Shown here: piece after piece, positions 1 to 7,806 of the stretch
How the letters are laid out: every line of letters begins with the position of its first letter
Position numbering within the stretch: position 1 is the stretch's first letter
Translations under genes and position numbers: made by a program
Assembly (NCBI GenBank): GCA_946636615.1
Contig: CAMPBE010000007.1
Coordinates: forward strand, 1-48,887
Direction: 5' to 3'
Origin: an uncultured bacterium
Lineage (GTDB): Bacteria > Cyanobacteriota > Vampirovibrionia > Gastranaerophilales > Gastranaerophilaceae
Length of the DNA stretch: 48,887 nt
Notes under the pieces: model-generated
What the model was told of the DNA's origin: nothing
The model's database searches: none
The model's input: the letters and a program-made list of their open reading frames with translations, nothing else

Positions 1-188
1 AAATCTACCAACAACCCCGGCTCAAATTCAATATTTGTTACGGAAACCGTACTGCCTGCAACATATACATGTACTGCTGCATTTTGCAAAGAATGAGAAT
101 ATACGAGATGCTTTACTTGTTGAGTTATATCAACAATATCCGTATTTCCTTTTGTATTTACAGAAAATTTTCCATTAATTACCGTCAT
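1..188 (-). CDS. YjbQ/UPF0047 family protein, truncated by the window edge
   Basis: Only the first 62 codons are inside the window; the gene runs off the left edge. The visible part starts MTVINGKFSVNT and reaches the family's conserved stretch ending in NIEFEPGLLVD, which matches the YjbQ (UPF0047) beta-sandwich family. Members of this family have been linked to a weak thiamine-phosphate synthase activity, but their true role is unsettled. The ATG overlaps the TGA of the upstream amidohydrolase-like gene in an ATGA, so translation is probably coupled and the two products are likely made together. The catalytic His residues of the family would lie beyond the edge, so activity cannot be judged. 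Confidence 0.8.
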   Translation of the reverse strand, partial: MTVINGKFSVNTKGNTDIVDITQQVKHLVYSHSLQNAAVHVYVAGSTVSVTNIEFEPGLLVD

Positions 189-1492
189 AAGCTAAACCTT
201 ACATTTCCGTTTTTAATTAATTTTCTGCCCTTTGAATACACAGAATACGGAGTATCCATATGTAGCAATGCATTATAATCTTCGTCATCAGATAGTTTAA
301 ACACATTAAAATCAGCATCTTTGCCAACTTCAATAGAACCAATTGCGTTATCTAGCCTTAAAATTTTTGCAGGATATATCGTCAAATATTTTACCAATTC
401 TACAATATCTAGTAATTTATCCTTATTAACTTCAGACGCCAATTTCAATAAGCTAAAGCTCCTGTTCTTAGAAAAACTTTGAGTTGAAAATCCAAAATTA
501 CCTCTGAATTTTTCTAAAACCTCACTAAACTCAAGCTTTTTGTTACAAATTTCTTCACTATATTTTGGCTGATAAATATATTTTGCTTCTGTTTGAGAAA
601 GCTGAGAAATTTCCGAATTATCATAATTTGCATTCGCAACAAGAACTTTTTTAGTAAGTACTTTTAAATTATTCAAATATTGGACAGGCGACAATTCTCT
701 TGTATACGGTGTAATTTTTCGCATTCCCATATATTTGTGCAGCAAATCAACATCAGAAAAACCATGTTCTAACCATTCCATTTCATCTTTTGATTCTGCA
801 AAACGTGTCATAATAAGCATATTATGTTTTCTACAATATTTTGAAAATAATTCCCAAAGCTTTTTATGAACTCCTGAAATTGAATTGAGCATAATACCTA
901 TATGAGTATTTTCGCCCTTATGAAAAATAAAATCCTCAACTTTTGCTCTTAAAGCTTTAAAAGTCTTTTTGCTATGATCTTTGCTATCAGAAAAAACCTC
1001 AAAAAATAAATAATTTTTTATTGGCAATTTATTTACAATTTCAAAATATTTATATTCCTTTGAGACTTGAGCTATACAAGTTGTACCTGATTTTATAGAT
1101 TCTATAACACCATGTTTAAAAGATTCGGTTTTTTGGTCTCTGTCCAGAGCAAAATAATTACACAAAATTTCTGCCCATTTTCTTGAATAATTATCTTGAG
1201 ATACACCAGCAAAATTATATTTTAAACTCAACATCTTAAAAAATTTTTTTAATCTTCTCTTAAAATCATTAGGATTTTGTTCTAATATATCTGTATACTG
1301 ATATTGAGTCAAAAGATCTATAAATCCCGGAGTAATAACGGCATTACCGAGTTCTTTGACGTATTTTTCGTCAAAATTAACTTCGCTGTTTGGGATTATG
1401 TCAATGATTTTGCCTTCATCAACAACAATCGCCATATCCCTCAAAACTTCATCCGCAGATGTTAAAATCCATTTTGCTTTATAACATTTCAT
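185..1492 (-). CDS. Amidohydrolase-fold protein lacking its metal ligands (probable pseudoenzyme)
   Basis: The 435-residue protein keeps the shape of the chlorohydrolase/MTA-SAH deaminase group of amidohydrolases. It has an N-terminal beta-sandwich strand set (residues 1-55), the PGFIDL turn (55-60), a barrel, and the C-terminal AKILRLDNAIGSIEVGKDAD sandwich return. Every metal or catalytic position I can align is changed. The HxH after PGFIDL is LTQ (61-63), the His of the HxAE motif is Arg230, the His of the HCVH motif is Asn287 (the second is Tyr290), and the Asp of GTDS is Gln338. The frame is intact over full length, so it looks maintained rather than decayed. It is coupled by ATGA to the YjbQ gene downstream. 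A TATAAT lies six bases before the ATG with no ribosome-binding site. Its present role is unknown. Confidence 0.8.
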   Translation of the reverse strand: MKCYKAKWILTSADEVLRDMAIVVDEGKIIDIIPNSEVNFDEKYVKELGNAVITPGFIDLLTQYQYTDILEQNPNDFKRRLKKFFKMLSLKYNFAGVSQDNYSRKWAEILCNYFALDRDQKTESFKHGVIESIKSGTTCIAQVSKEYKYFEIVNKLPIKNYLFFEVFSDSKDHSKKTFKALRAKVEDFIFHKGENTHIGIMLNSISGVHKKLWELFSKYCRKHNMLIMTRFAESKDEMEWLEHGFSDVDLLHKYMGMRKITPYTRELSPVQYLNNLKVLTKKVLVANANYDNSEISQLSQTEAKYIYQPKYSEEICNKKLEFSEVLEKFRGNFGFSTQSFSKNRSFSLLKLASEVNKDKLLDIVELVKYLTIYPAKILRLDNAIGSIEVGKDADFNVFKLSDDEDYNALLHMDTPYSVYSKGRKLIKNGNVRFSL

Positions 1493-1498
1493 AAGGTG

Positions 1499-1527
1499 AT
1501 TATATAAAATAAAAACTTAAAATACAA
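1499..1527 (-). promoter_or_regulatory. Candidate promoter giving a leaderless start for the amidohydrolase-like gene
   Basis: On the minus strand a TTGTAT (1527-1522), a 17-base spacer and TATAAT (1504-1499) are followed by six bases and then the ATG at 1492. Transcription should start at or very near the start codon. No Shine-Dalgarno sequence is present. Confidence 0.6.
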
Positions 1528-1535
1528 GTACAATT

Positions 1536-2819
1536 TTAGCCGTACATTTCATCCGCATAAAAAGCAAACTCTAAAGCTCCTATTATAATTGTATCACCGT
1601 CTTTAATACCTTTTTTATACAGTTCATCAAAAACGCCCATACCTTTTAATATGTTTTGAAATCTTATAACCTGTTCAGCATTTCTGTCACTTGTAACAGC
1701 AGCAATACGTTCAATTTTTCCACCCTGTACTATATAAGTTTCTTTATCAACCTTAAACACCTCAAAAGCACTATCATCATTGTTGTATGCGCCCAAATCT
1801 TCTTCAACAACGACAGATGTATCAGGTTTTGGAATTTCATCAACCTTAATTCCCATAAAACCTGTCAGTTTATCAAGATTTTCGCCTGTAACCGCAGAAA
1901 TTGCAAAAACATCATCAGTAACTTTTGAAAATTGATTAATTAACTCTGATTGTTTTTCATCGTCAATGGCATCAATTTTATTTAGCACAACAATCTGATA
2001 TAGCTTTGATAAGTTTTCTGAATACTTTTCTAATTCGGCATTAATTTTTTTGTAATTTTCAAAAGGATTTTCTTCTGTTGAATCAATCAAATGAACAAGG
2101 AAACGGCATCTTTCAACATGTCTTAAAAAATCATGTCCTAATCCAACACCTTCAGCCGCTCCCTCAATTAATCCTGGAATATCAGCAACTACATACCCAT
2201 CACCTGATTGTTTTTTCACAACACCCAGATTTGGAATAAGAGTTGTAAACGGATAATCAGCAATTTTAGGCTTTGCAGAACTTATACGACTGATTAAAGT
2301 TGATTTTCCGGCGTTCGGCATACCCAACAAACCGACATCCGCAATAAGTTTCAATTCCAAAAATAATTCTCTCTCAATAGGAGGCTCACCCGGTTCACAA
2401 AACTGCGGTGCTCTTTTTTGTGCAGTTGCAAACCTCGCATTGCCTCTACCGCCTCTGCCGCCTTTAGCAACAAGGACCGTTTGTTCATGAGCAGTCAAAT
2501 CTGCGATAATATTTCCGGTTTTGACATCTTTTACAACAGTACCGACAGGCACTTTTATAAATAAATCTTTTGCACATCTGCCGTGCATATTTTTAATTCC
2601 GCCATTTTCGCCGGCTTCTGCTTTAAACACTGATTTATGCTTAAAATCCATAAGGGTAGACATATTTTCATCTGCCACAAGATATACGTCACCGCCCCTG
2701 CCGCCGTCACCACCAGCAGGTCCGCCTTTATCAACATACTTTTCACGTCTCCAGGCAACCATACCGTTACCGCCACGACCTGAAACTACTCTAATTTTTG
2801 ATTTATCAATAAATTTCAT
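1536..2819 (-). CDS. obg: GTPase Obg/CgtA
   Basis: Essential ribosome-associated GTPase acting in large-subunit assembly and stress control. The 427 residues show the three expected parts. The Gly-rich Obg fold fills residues 1-158 (for example GGRGGRGNARF). The G domain has the P-loop GMPNAGKST (166-174), DIPG (213-216) and NKID (280-283). A C-terminal OCT domain occupies about 345-427. Length and order are normal. It is divergent from tsaD with only 36 bp between the starts. No clear ribosome-binding site precedes the ATG. It lies 43 bp upstream of the amidohydrolase-like gene, which appears to have its own promoter. Confidence 0.97.
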   Translation of the reverse strand: MKFIDKSKIRVVSGRGGNGMVAWRREKYVDKGGPAGGDGGRGGDVYLVADENMSTLMDFKHKSVFKAEAGENGGIKNMHGRCAKDLFIKVPVGTVVKDVKTGNIIADLTAHEQTVLVAKGGRGGRGNARFATAQKRAPQFCEPGEPPIERELFLELKLIADVGLLGMPNAGKSTLISRISSAKPKIADYPFTTLIPNLGVVKKQSGDGYVVADIPGLIEGAAEGVGLGHDFLRHVERCRFLVHLIDSTEENPFENYKKINAELEKYSENLSKLYQIVVLNKIDAIDDEKQSELINQFSKVTDDVFAISAVTGENLDKLTGFMGIKVDEIPKPDTSVVVEEDLGAYNNDDSAFEVFKVDKETYIVQGGKIERIAAVTSDRNAEQVIRFQNILKGMGVFDELYKKGIKDGDTIIIGALEFAFYADEMYG

Positions 2820-2855
2820 TTGCTTTATCAGTTTTCGTAATATAATAAATATACT

Positions 2856-3911
2856 ATGAAAAATACAAAATTCAAATTATTCTCCAATGAACCGGTTAAC
2901 ATCGGACCGGATAGCGGATATGATAATTATATTATGGCCATTGAATCTAGTTGCGATGAAACTGCTTGTTCTATTGTAAAAAATGGCAGAGAAGTTATTG
3001 CAAATGTTGTAGCTTCGCAAATTAAAACTCACGCACAATTTGGAGGGGTAATACCTGAGATTGCAGCACGAGAACATATGGATTCCATAAATATCGTTAT
3101 AGAAGAAGCTTTTAAACAAGCTAAAGAAAATGCGAATATTGAGCCTAAAGATATTACAGCATTTGCAGGTACAGTAGGACCTGGATTAGTCGGTTGCCTT
3201 TTAGTTGGTTTAAATGCAGCAAAAGCACTTTCCTTAACATATGATAAACCTTTTATCGGAGTTAATCACTTAAATGCACATCTTTGCGCCAATTACCTTG
3301 ATACGGATTTAAAACCTCCATTTATGGCCTTATTGGTTAGCGGAGGACATACACAAATAATTGATGTCGAATCATATTCAAAACAAACTATACTAGGTGA
3401 AACAATAGATGACGCAGTTGGCGAAGCTTATGATAAGGTTGCAAGACTTATAGGTTTGCCATACCCGGGTGGTCCAAAACTCGACAAATTAGCTCAAGAA
3501 GGTAATCCCAAAGCGTACAAATTGCCGGAATCAAAAGTAGACGGTTATAATTTTAGCTTCAGTGGTTTAAAAACAGCCGTATTAAGATTGGTTAAATCTT
3601 TTGACGAACAAGAGGTGCCTGTAAAAGACATTTGTGCAAGCTTTCAGGAAACAGTATCTTCAACACTTTTACATAAACTAAAAAAAGCTCTAGAAACTTC
3701 AGGATACAAACAAGTTGTAATAGCCGGAGGAGTTGCTGCTAATTCTGAAATTAGAAGAAAAATATTTGCGCTTGAAAATAACGGCTATAAAGTGTTTGCG
3801 CCTCCGATGAAATATTGCACAGATAATGCGGCAATGGTTGCATCTTGCGCATACTTTAACACAAACACTTTTGATGATGTGAATACTGAAGTTTTTTCGA
3901 GGGTAAAATAA
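2856..3911 (+). CDS. tsaD: tRNA N6-adenosine threonylcarbamoyltransferase TsaD
   Basis: Transfers the threonylcarbamoyl group to A37 of ANN-decoding tRNAs, working with TsaB and TsaE. Family signatures are complete: AIESSCDET near the N terminus, the iron-binding HLNAH (His138, His142), SGGHTQ, DDAVGEAYDK, FSFSGLKTAV, GGVAANSEIR and the late ligand motif CTDNAAM. The chosen ATG gives a 26-residue N-terminal extension compared with usual family members. A second ATG at 2934 (MAIESSCDE) would give the standard length. I prefer 2856 because a TATAAT sits at 2841-2846, nine bases before that ATG, matching the near-leaderless pattern of neighbouring genes. The stop is one base from the stop of the convergent gshB, with no terminator visible. 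Confidence 0.96.
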   Translation: MKNTKFKLFSNEPVNIGPDSGYDNYIMAIESSCDETACSIVKNGREVIANVVASQIKTHAQFGGVIPEIAAREHMDSINIVIEEAFKQAKENANIEPKDITAFAGTVGPGLVGCLLVGLNAAKALSLTYDKPFIGVNHLNAHLCANYLDTDLKPPFMALLVSGGHTQIIDVESYSKQTILGETIDDAVGEAYDKVARLIGLPYPGGPKLDKLAQEGNPKAYKLPESKVDGYNFSFSGLKTAVLRLVKSFDEQEVPVKDICASFQETVSSTLLHKLKKALETSGYKQVVIAGGVAANSEIRRKIFALENNGYKVFAPPMKYCTDNAAMVASCAYFNTNTFDDVNTEVFSRVK

Positions 3912-3912
3912 C

Positions 3913-4869
3913 TTACAAAGCGACAGGTAATTTTGACAATATAAATTCGTTAATCTTTTTTTCAAGACGAATATTATGGTGGAAATTATTTTCTTTAATA
4001 AAATAACATGGACTTGTAACATTAATTTCAATAATTTTTTCATCAATAACATCAAGCCCTACCAAAGGTAAACCCAAGCTATTCATCTCTTTTGCTACAG
4101 GTAAAAACAATTTTTTTTCTCTTTCAGATAAATTTGCTTTTACAATATTGCTGTCGCAATGTTCATTAAATTTAAAATCATCATTAGACGGAAGCTTTTG
4201 AATACACCAATCTAAAACCTCATCACCTAAAAACAATACTCTTTTATCACCAAACCTTGCTTTTGGAATATATTTTTGCACCATAAGCTTTCTCTTTCCA
4301 TTATCGGTCATTGTGTTTATTATAACTGCAGTATTTCTGTCCCCTTTGGTCAATGTCATAACACCGGCTCCAAAGCAACCGTTTAGAGGTTTCAAGACAA
4401 TCTCATTATATTCATTTAAAAATTCCATAATGTCTTGTTTTGAAGATGTTACAATATTTTCAGGCATCAATTCTAAAAATTTCACGGCATGCAATTTCTC
4501 ATTAAAATTTCTAATAGAACGTGGATCATTTAGAATAACAGTATTACTACGATCAACAAAATCAAAAATGTATGTTGCATTTATATAATCATTATCAACA
4601 GGTGGATCTGGGCGGAACATTACAAGGTCAAAGTCGTTAATTTTACGTTGTTTGAATTCTTTATCATAAAATATATTATCATTTTGCTCAAACGTTTTGT
4701 AGCATACAGCACAAGGTACGCCTGAATTTAAGGACAGATTGTCAATCGTTGTTACATATACATCATTATTGGAACGCAAAAGCTCTCTAATCATCCAAAA
4801 ATTAGTAACTAAATCGTTAAATTCAAAATATTTTAACTCTAATCTATCAACAACAAATAATATATCCAT
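3913..4869 (-). CDS. gshB: Glutathione synthetase-like ATP-grasp ligase (GshB)
   Basis: Prokaryotic GshB joins gamma-glutamylcysteine and glycine using ATP. The 318 residues carry the family's landmarks: MFRPDPPVDNDYINATYIFD in the N-terminal domain, LNDPRSIRNFNEKL, the ATP-grasp loop KPLNGCFGAGV, KYIPKARFGDKRVLF, and EINVTSPC where GshB normally reads EINVTSPTG. Length matches the family. A good ribosome-binding site (GAGGGG) precedes the ATG, and a TATACAAT-like -10 lies just upstream. No gshA is in the window, so glutathione synthesis cannot be confirmed. A ligase acting on another thiol peptide remains possible. It faces tsaD tail to tail, one base apart. Confidence 0.88.
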   Translation of the reverse strand: MDILFVVDRLELKYFEFNDLVTNFWMIRELLRSNNDVYVTTIDNLSLNSGVPCAVCYKTFEQNDNIFYDKEFKQRKINDFDLVMFRPDPPVDNDYINATYIFDFVDRSNTVILNDPRSIRNFNEKLHAVKFLELMPENIVTSSKQDIMEFLNEYNEIVLKPLNGCFGAGVMTLTKGDRNTAVIINTMTDNGKRKLMVQKYIPKARFGDKRVLFLGDEVLDWCIQKLPSNDDFKFNEHCDSNIVKANLSEREKKLFLPVAKEMNSLGLPLVGLDVIDEKIIEINVTSPCYFIKENNFHHNIRLEKKINEFILSKLPVAL

Positions 4870-5001
4870 ATACCCCTCTTTCTATTGTATAATAACACTT
4901 ACAAGACATATAGCAATAAGTAAATAGAATAATTATTGTAATATTTCTTAATATTTAAAGAAAAAAGAGCAATAAAAAAAATCTTCAGATGTTATTATAT
5001 G

Positions 5002-5007
5002 TATAAT
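5002..5007 (+). promoter_or_regulatory. -10 element of the 5044 gene
   Basis: A perfect TATAAT lies 36 bases before the ATG at 5044. A strong Shine-Dalgarno (AGAAAGG, 5030-5036) lies in the leader. No convincing -35 is seen at the right distance. This is an ordinary led transcript, unlike the leaderless genes nearby. Confidence 0.55.
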
Positions 5008-5043
5008 AGAAATAGTGTGTATTAAATTTAGAAAGGTAGATTT

Positions 5044-5928
5044 ATGTCAGTAAATGCAATTAATGCGGCAGACCCGCAACAAAAACAAGGCAGCCCAATT
5101 AACGCTGCAATCGGTACCGGTGTTGGCTTAGGTTTAGCAGGTGCAGCCGGTGGTTATTTCTTAGGCGGTCAACGTCCTGATTTAGAAAAAGTATTCTCAA
5201 TGCCTGCAGACAAATTTGAATCTGTTACAAAAGATTTAAAAGATGAAGAAAAAACAGCAGCAGACAAAATCGCAGCAGGTAGAAAAGAATTAGAAGATGC
5301 TGTAAAACCAAAAATAGATGAATTCAAATCAAAAACATCAGAAAGAGCTAGCAAAATTGCAGGTATTACACCAGAAAAAGCAGAATTAGTAACAAACGCA
5401 ACAAATGCTAAAAATGATTTAGATGCAATTAAAGTAAGCATTGACGGCAAAGATAAATCATTAAAAGATGTACGTGATGCAGTAAAAACTAAAAGAGCAG
5501 CAGTAAAAGCAGCTACAACAGAAGAAGCAAAGAAAACTGCAAAAGACGAATTGAAAAAAGCTCTTGATGAATATAAAGAATTTGCTAAAGATGAAAAAGC
5601 TTCAGCAGCAATTAAAAAATATGCAAATGCAGAAAGAGAATTGAATACGGCAAGAGTTACTAAATACCAAGCAGAAGTAGCGAAAGATGGTACTGCAGAG
5701 AAAGCATTAAATGAAGCAATTGCAAAAATTCGCAATGAATACAAAGAAGCATTCAACACAAAAATGAATGCATTGAAAGATAACAAAGAATACCAAGATG
5801 CATTCGGAAAAATCAAAAAGTTATTCCCGAAAGAAGGAAAAGGTAAAGCAGCATTGATTTACGGCGGTATTGCAGCAGCTGTAGGTCTAATTGCAGGCTA
5901 CATCTTGGGTAATAACAAACAAGCATAG
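5044..5928 (+). CDS. Unknown Lys/Ala-rich helical protein with hydrophobic Gly-rich ends
   Basis: I do not recognise a family. The 294 residues begin with a Gln/Pro-containing tail, then a Gly-zipper-like hydrophobic stretch at about 21-43 (GTGVGLGLAGAAGGYFLGG). A long, highly charged Ala/Lys/Glu/Asp-rich segment at about 48-265 is almost certainly helical or coiled-coil. A final hydrophobic segment near 270-288 contains AAAVGLIAGYILG. There is no classical signal peptide. The outline (hydrophobic, long helix, hydrophobic) fits a membrane-spanning or membrane-bridging protein. Codons are strongly biased to A-ending forms. It has a TATAAT, a good ribosome-binding site and a strong terminator, which together suggest a stand-alone, well-expressed gene. 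A structural or envelope role is inference only. Confidence 0.8.
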   Translation: MSVNAINAADPQQKQGSPINAAIGTGVGLGLAGAAGGYFLGGQRPDLEKVFSMPADKFESVTKDLKDEEKTAADKIAAGRKELEDAVKPKIDEFKSKTSERASKIAGITPEKAELVTNATNAKNDLDAIKVSIDGKDKSLKDVRDAVKTKRAAVKAATTEEAKKTAKDELKKALDEYKEFAKDEKASAAIKKYANAERELNTARVTKYQAEVAKDGTAEKALNEAIAKIRNEYKEAFNTKMNALKDNKEYQDAFGKIKKLFPKEGKGKAALIYGGIAAAVGLIAGYILGNNKQA

Positions 5929-5951
5929 CGACATAAATTTCTATAAATAAT

Positions 5952-5980
5952 AAAAAGACCGATATTTAATCGGTCTTTTT
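5952..5980. terminator. Bidirectional rho-independent terminator
   Basis: Twelve-base arms AAAAAGACCGAT (5952-5963) and ATCGGTCTTTTT (5969-5980) flank a five-base loop. The T-run follows on the plus strand and the A-run gives a T-run on the minus strand. It can therefore serve both the 5044 gene and the convergent UPF0173 gene ending at 6009. Confidence 0.9.
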
Positions 5981-6008
5981 TATTTATATTAAAATATTAA
6001 TTTTAATT

Positions 6009-6668
6009 TTAAACTTTTTCAGGATCCAAAACAACACAATTTGAATTATTTACCTGAACAAGAGCCATAAATTTGGTTAAATCTGCCTGAATTTCAGGGA
6101 AAGTGTTGTAGTGCATAGGAATAATAGTTTGTGCACCTATCCAATGAGCAGCGACAGCAGCATGTTCAACATCCATAGTATAGTTACCTCCAATAGGTAA
6201 ACAAGCAATATTTGGTCTGTATAACTCTTTAATTGTCTTCATTTCATTTGTTAACGCAGTGTCACCGGCATGATAAAGCCTAACGTTTTCAGCATCCACG
6301 ACAATACCTGCCGCTTCCCCTGCATAACTACCATCAGGCAGTGAACTTGTATGAAAAGCAGGAACAAAAACAACTCTACCCCAATCATAATTAATCCAAC
6401 CTCCAAAATTTACAGACCTAACCTTACATCCCTGCTCTCTACAATATTTTGCTAACTCAACTATTGCTGTTATTGTAGCGTTTTTCTCCTTTGCAATTTC
6501 AATAGCTTGCCCTAAATGGTCTGAATGTGCGTGTGTAAGAAATATATCAGTAATATTTGATTCTCGCCAATTATATTTCGGATTATGACTAACAAATGGG
6601 TCAATTAATACAGAATTATTTTCAAGCTTAAGCTCAAAAGCACTATGTCCGATATATCTTAAATCCAT
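6009..6668 (-). CDS. UPF0173 metal-dependent hydrolase (metallo-beta-lactamase fold)
   Basis: The 219 residues form a compact metallo-beta-lactamase-fold hydrolase of the UPF0173 (YtkL-like) group. The metal-binding motif THAHSDH gives His46, His48, Asp50 and His51. HAGDTAL in the middle and MHYNTFPE near the C terminus supply further ligands. The length matches the family. Its substrate is not known; relatives are annotated only as metal-dependent hydrolases. A good ribosome-binding site (AAAGGAG) precedes the ATG. It is divergent from ribD with 48 bp between starts and shares the terminator at 5952-5980. Confidence 0.92.
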   Translation of the reverse strand: MDLRYIGHSAFELKLENNSVLIDPFVSHNPKYNWRESNITDIFLTHAHSDHLGQAIEIAKEKNATITAIVELAKYCREQGCKVRSVNFGGWINYDWGRVVFVPAFHTSSLPDGSYAGEAAGIVVDAENVRLYHAGDTALTNEMKTIKELYRPNIACLPIGGNYTMDVEHAAVAAHWIGAQTIIPMHYNTFPEIQADLTKFMALVQVNNSNCVVLDPEKV

Positions 6669-6679
6669 ATATAACTCCT

Positions 6680-6710
6680 TTTACAACTAATTACTTTTTT
6701 ATTATACAAT
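6680..6710 (+). promoter_or_regulatory. Candidate leaderless promoter of ribD
   Basis: A TTTACA (6680-6685) is followed after 17 bases by TATACA (6703-6708). The overlapping TACAAT (6705-6710) ends exactly six bases before the ribD ATG at 6717. No ribosome-binding site is present. Confidence 0.55.
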
Positions 6711-6716
6711 ACTAAT

Positions 6717-7754
6717 ATGAATTATGAAAAATATATGAAAATATGTATACAATTAGCAAAACAAGCGGAGGGAGAAGTTTCTCCAAATCCGCTTGTTGGT
6801 TGCGTTATTTTAGATAAAGACGGAAACCAAATTTCTACAGGATTTCACAAAAAATATGGAGAGAATCATGCAGAAAGAGATGCATTACTCAAATTAAAAA
6901 ACGGAGAAGAAAACGAAGGAACGCTAATTGTAAACCTTGAGCCATGCTCACATTATGGAAAAACACCACCCTGCGCAGATTTAATAATCGAAAGAGGAAT
7001 AAAAAAAGTTGTTATCGGGATGCGAGATGTTAACCCTATTGTTGCAGGAAACGGAATAAAAAAACTAAAAGATGCTGGAATAGAAGTTATTGAAGATGTT
7101 TTAAGCGATGAATGCAAAAAATTAAATGAAATTTTTATCAAAAATATGACTAAAAATTTACCTTTTATAGCCATAAAAACAGCAACAACACTTGATGGAA
7201 AAATCGCTACATCATCAGGTTCTTCAAAATGGATTACCTCAGAAAAATCAAGGAAAGAAGTAAAAAATATTAGAAAAAGATATGATGCAATCTTAACAAC
7301 ATCTTCAACTATTTTGGCTGATAATCCGACGATGGAACATAAAAAGAAAATTATTTTAGATAGAAAACTAAAAACTAATTTAGAATCAAAAATATATAAA
7401 TCAGGTGAAATATACTTGTTTAATGAATCGCTTGACATGTTCGAAGGTGGAATTAACTTTATAAAAACTCCGTCAAATCAGGAAAAACTTGATCTCGAAT
7501 TTGTTATAAAAAAGGCTTGGCAATTGGGTATTAAAAGTATTTTAATAGAAGCAGGCGGACATCTTAACGGCGAAGCAATAAAATGTGCGGACAAAATTTA
7601 TCATTTTATTGCACCTAAAATAACTTGTGATAATTCATCACTATCCTGCTTTGATTCAAAAAAAATTAATAGTATATCCGAAAGCAAAAATTTTGTTTTT
7701 TCAAGTATAGAAATGTTTGAACCCGATATTTTACTCACATATTATCCCTGTTAA
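6717..7754 (+). CDS. ribD: Bifunctional riboflavin biosynthesis deaminase/reductase RibD
   Basis: Catalyses the deamination and the side-chain reduction that follow GTP cyclohydrolase II in riboflavin synthesis. The N-terminal deaminase domain (1-145) has the zinc site HAERDA (His51, Glu53) and EPCSHYGKTPPC (Cys77, Cys86). The C-terminal reductase domain (about 150-345) shows TTLDGKIAT, SSKWITS and ADNPTM. At 345 residues it is slightly short for the family, and the reductase domain looks trimmed in its middle, but core motifs are present. No other riboflavin gene is adjacent, so the pathway is scattered here. No FMN riboswitch is seen, and the short upstream region leaves no room for one. 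The start lies at a leaderless-type promoter. Confidence 0.95.
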   Translation: MNYEKYMKICIQLAKQAEGEVSPNPLVGCVILDKDGNQISTGFHKKYGENHAERDALLKLKNGEENEGTLIVNLEPCSHYGKTPPCADLIIERGIKKVVIGMRDVNPIVAGNGIKKLKDAGIEVIEDVLSDECKKLNEIFIKNMTKNLPFIAIKTATTLDGKIATSSGSSKWITSEKSRKEVKNIRKRYDAILTTSSTILADNPTMEHKKKIILDRKLKTNLESKIYKSGEIYLFNESLDMFEGGINFIKTPSNQEKLDLEFVIKKAWQLGIKSILIEAGGHLNGEAIKCADKIYHFIAPKITCDNSSLSCFDSKKINSISESKNFVFSSIEMFEPDILLTYYPC

Positions 7755-7806
7755 AATTTGTAAAAATAAATTTTGGAAGAAGATGATGATGAAATTTCTA
7801 CAGAAA

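Noticed and set aside
5169-5816. 215-codon minus-strand open frame opposite the Lys/Ala-rich gene
   Set aside because: The complement of GCA/AAA/GAA-rich codons gives a stop-poor, Ser/Phe/Ala-rich frame. No start signal; the plus-strand gene has promoter, ribosome-binding site and terminator.
6660-6716. FMN riboswitch before ribD
   Set aside because: Only 48 bp separate the divergent starts and the promoter sits six bases from the ATG, so there is no leader RNA to hold one.
6953-7438. 161-codon minus-strand open frame inside ribD
   Set aside because: Fully contained in a well-conserved gene; low-complexity Phe/Ile/Ser content typical of a shadow frame.
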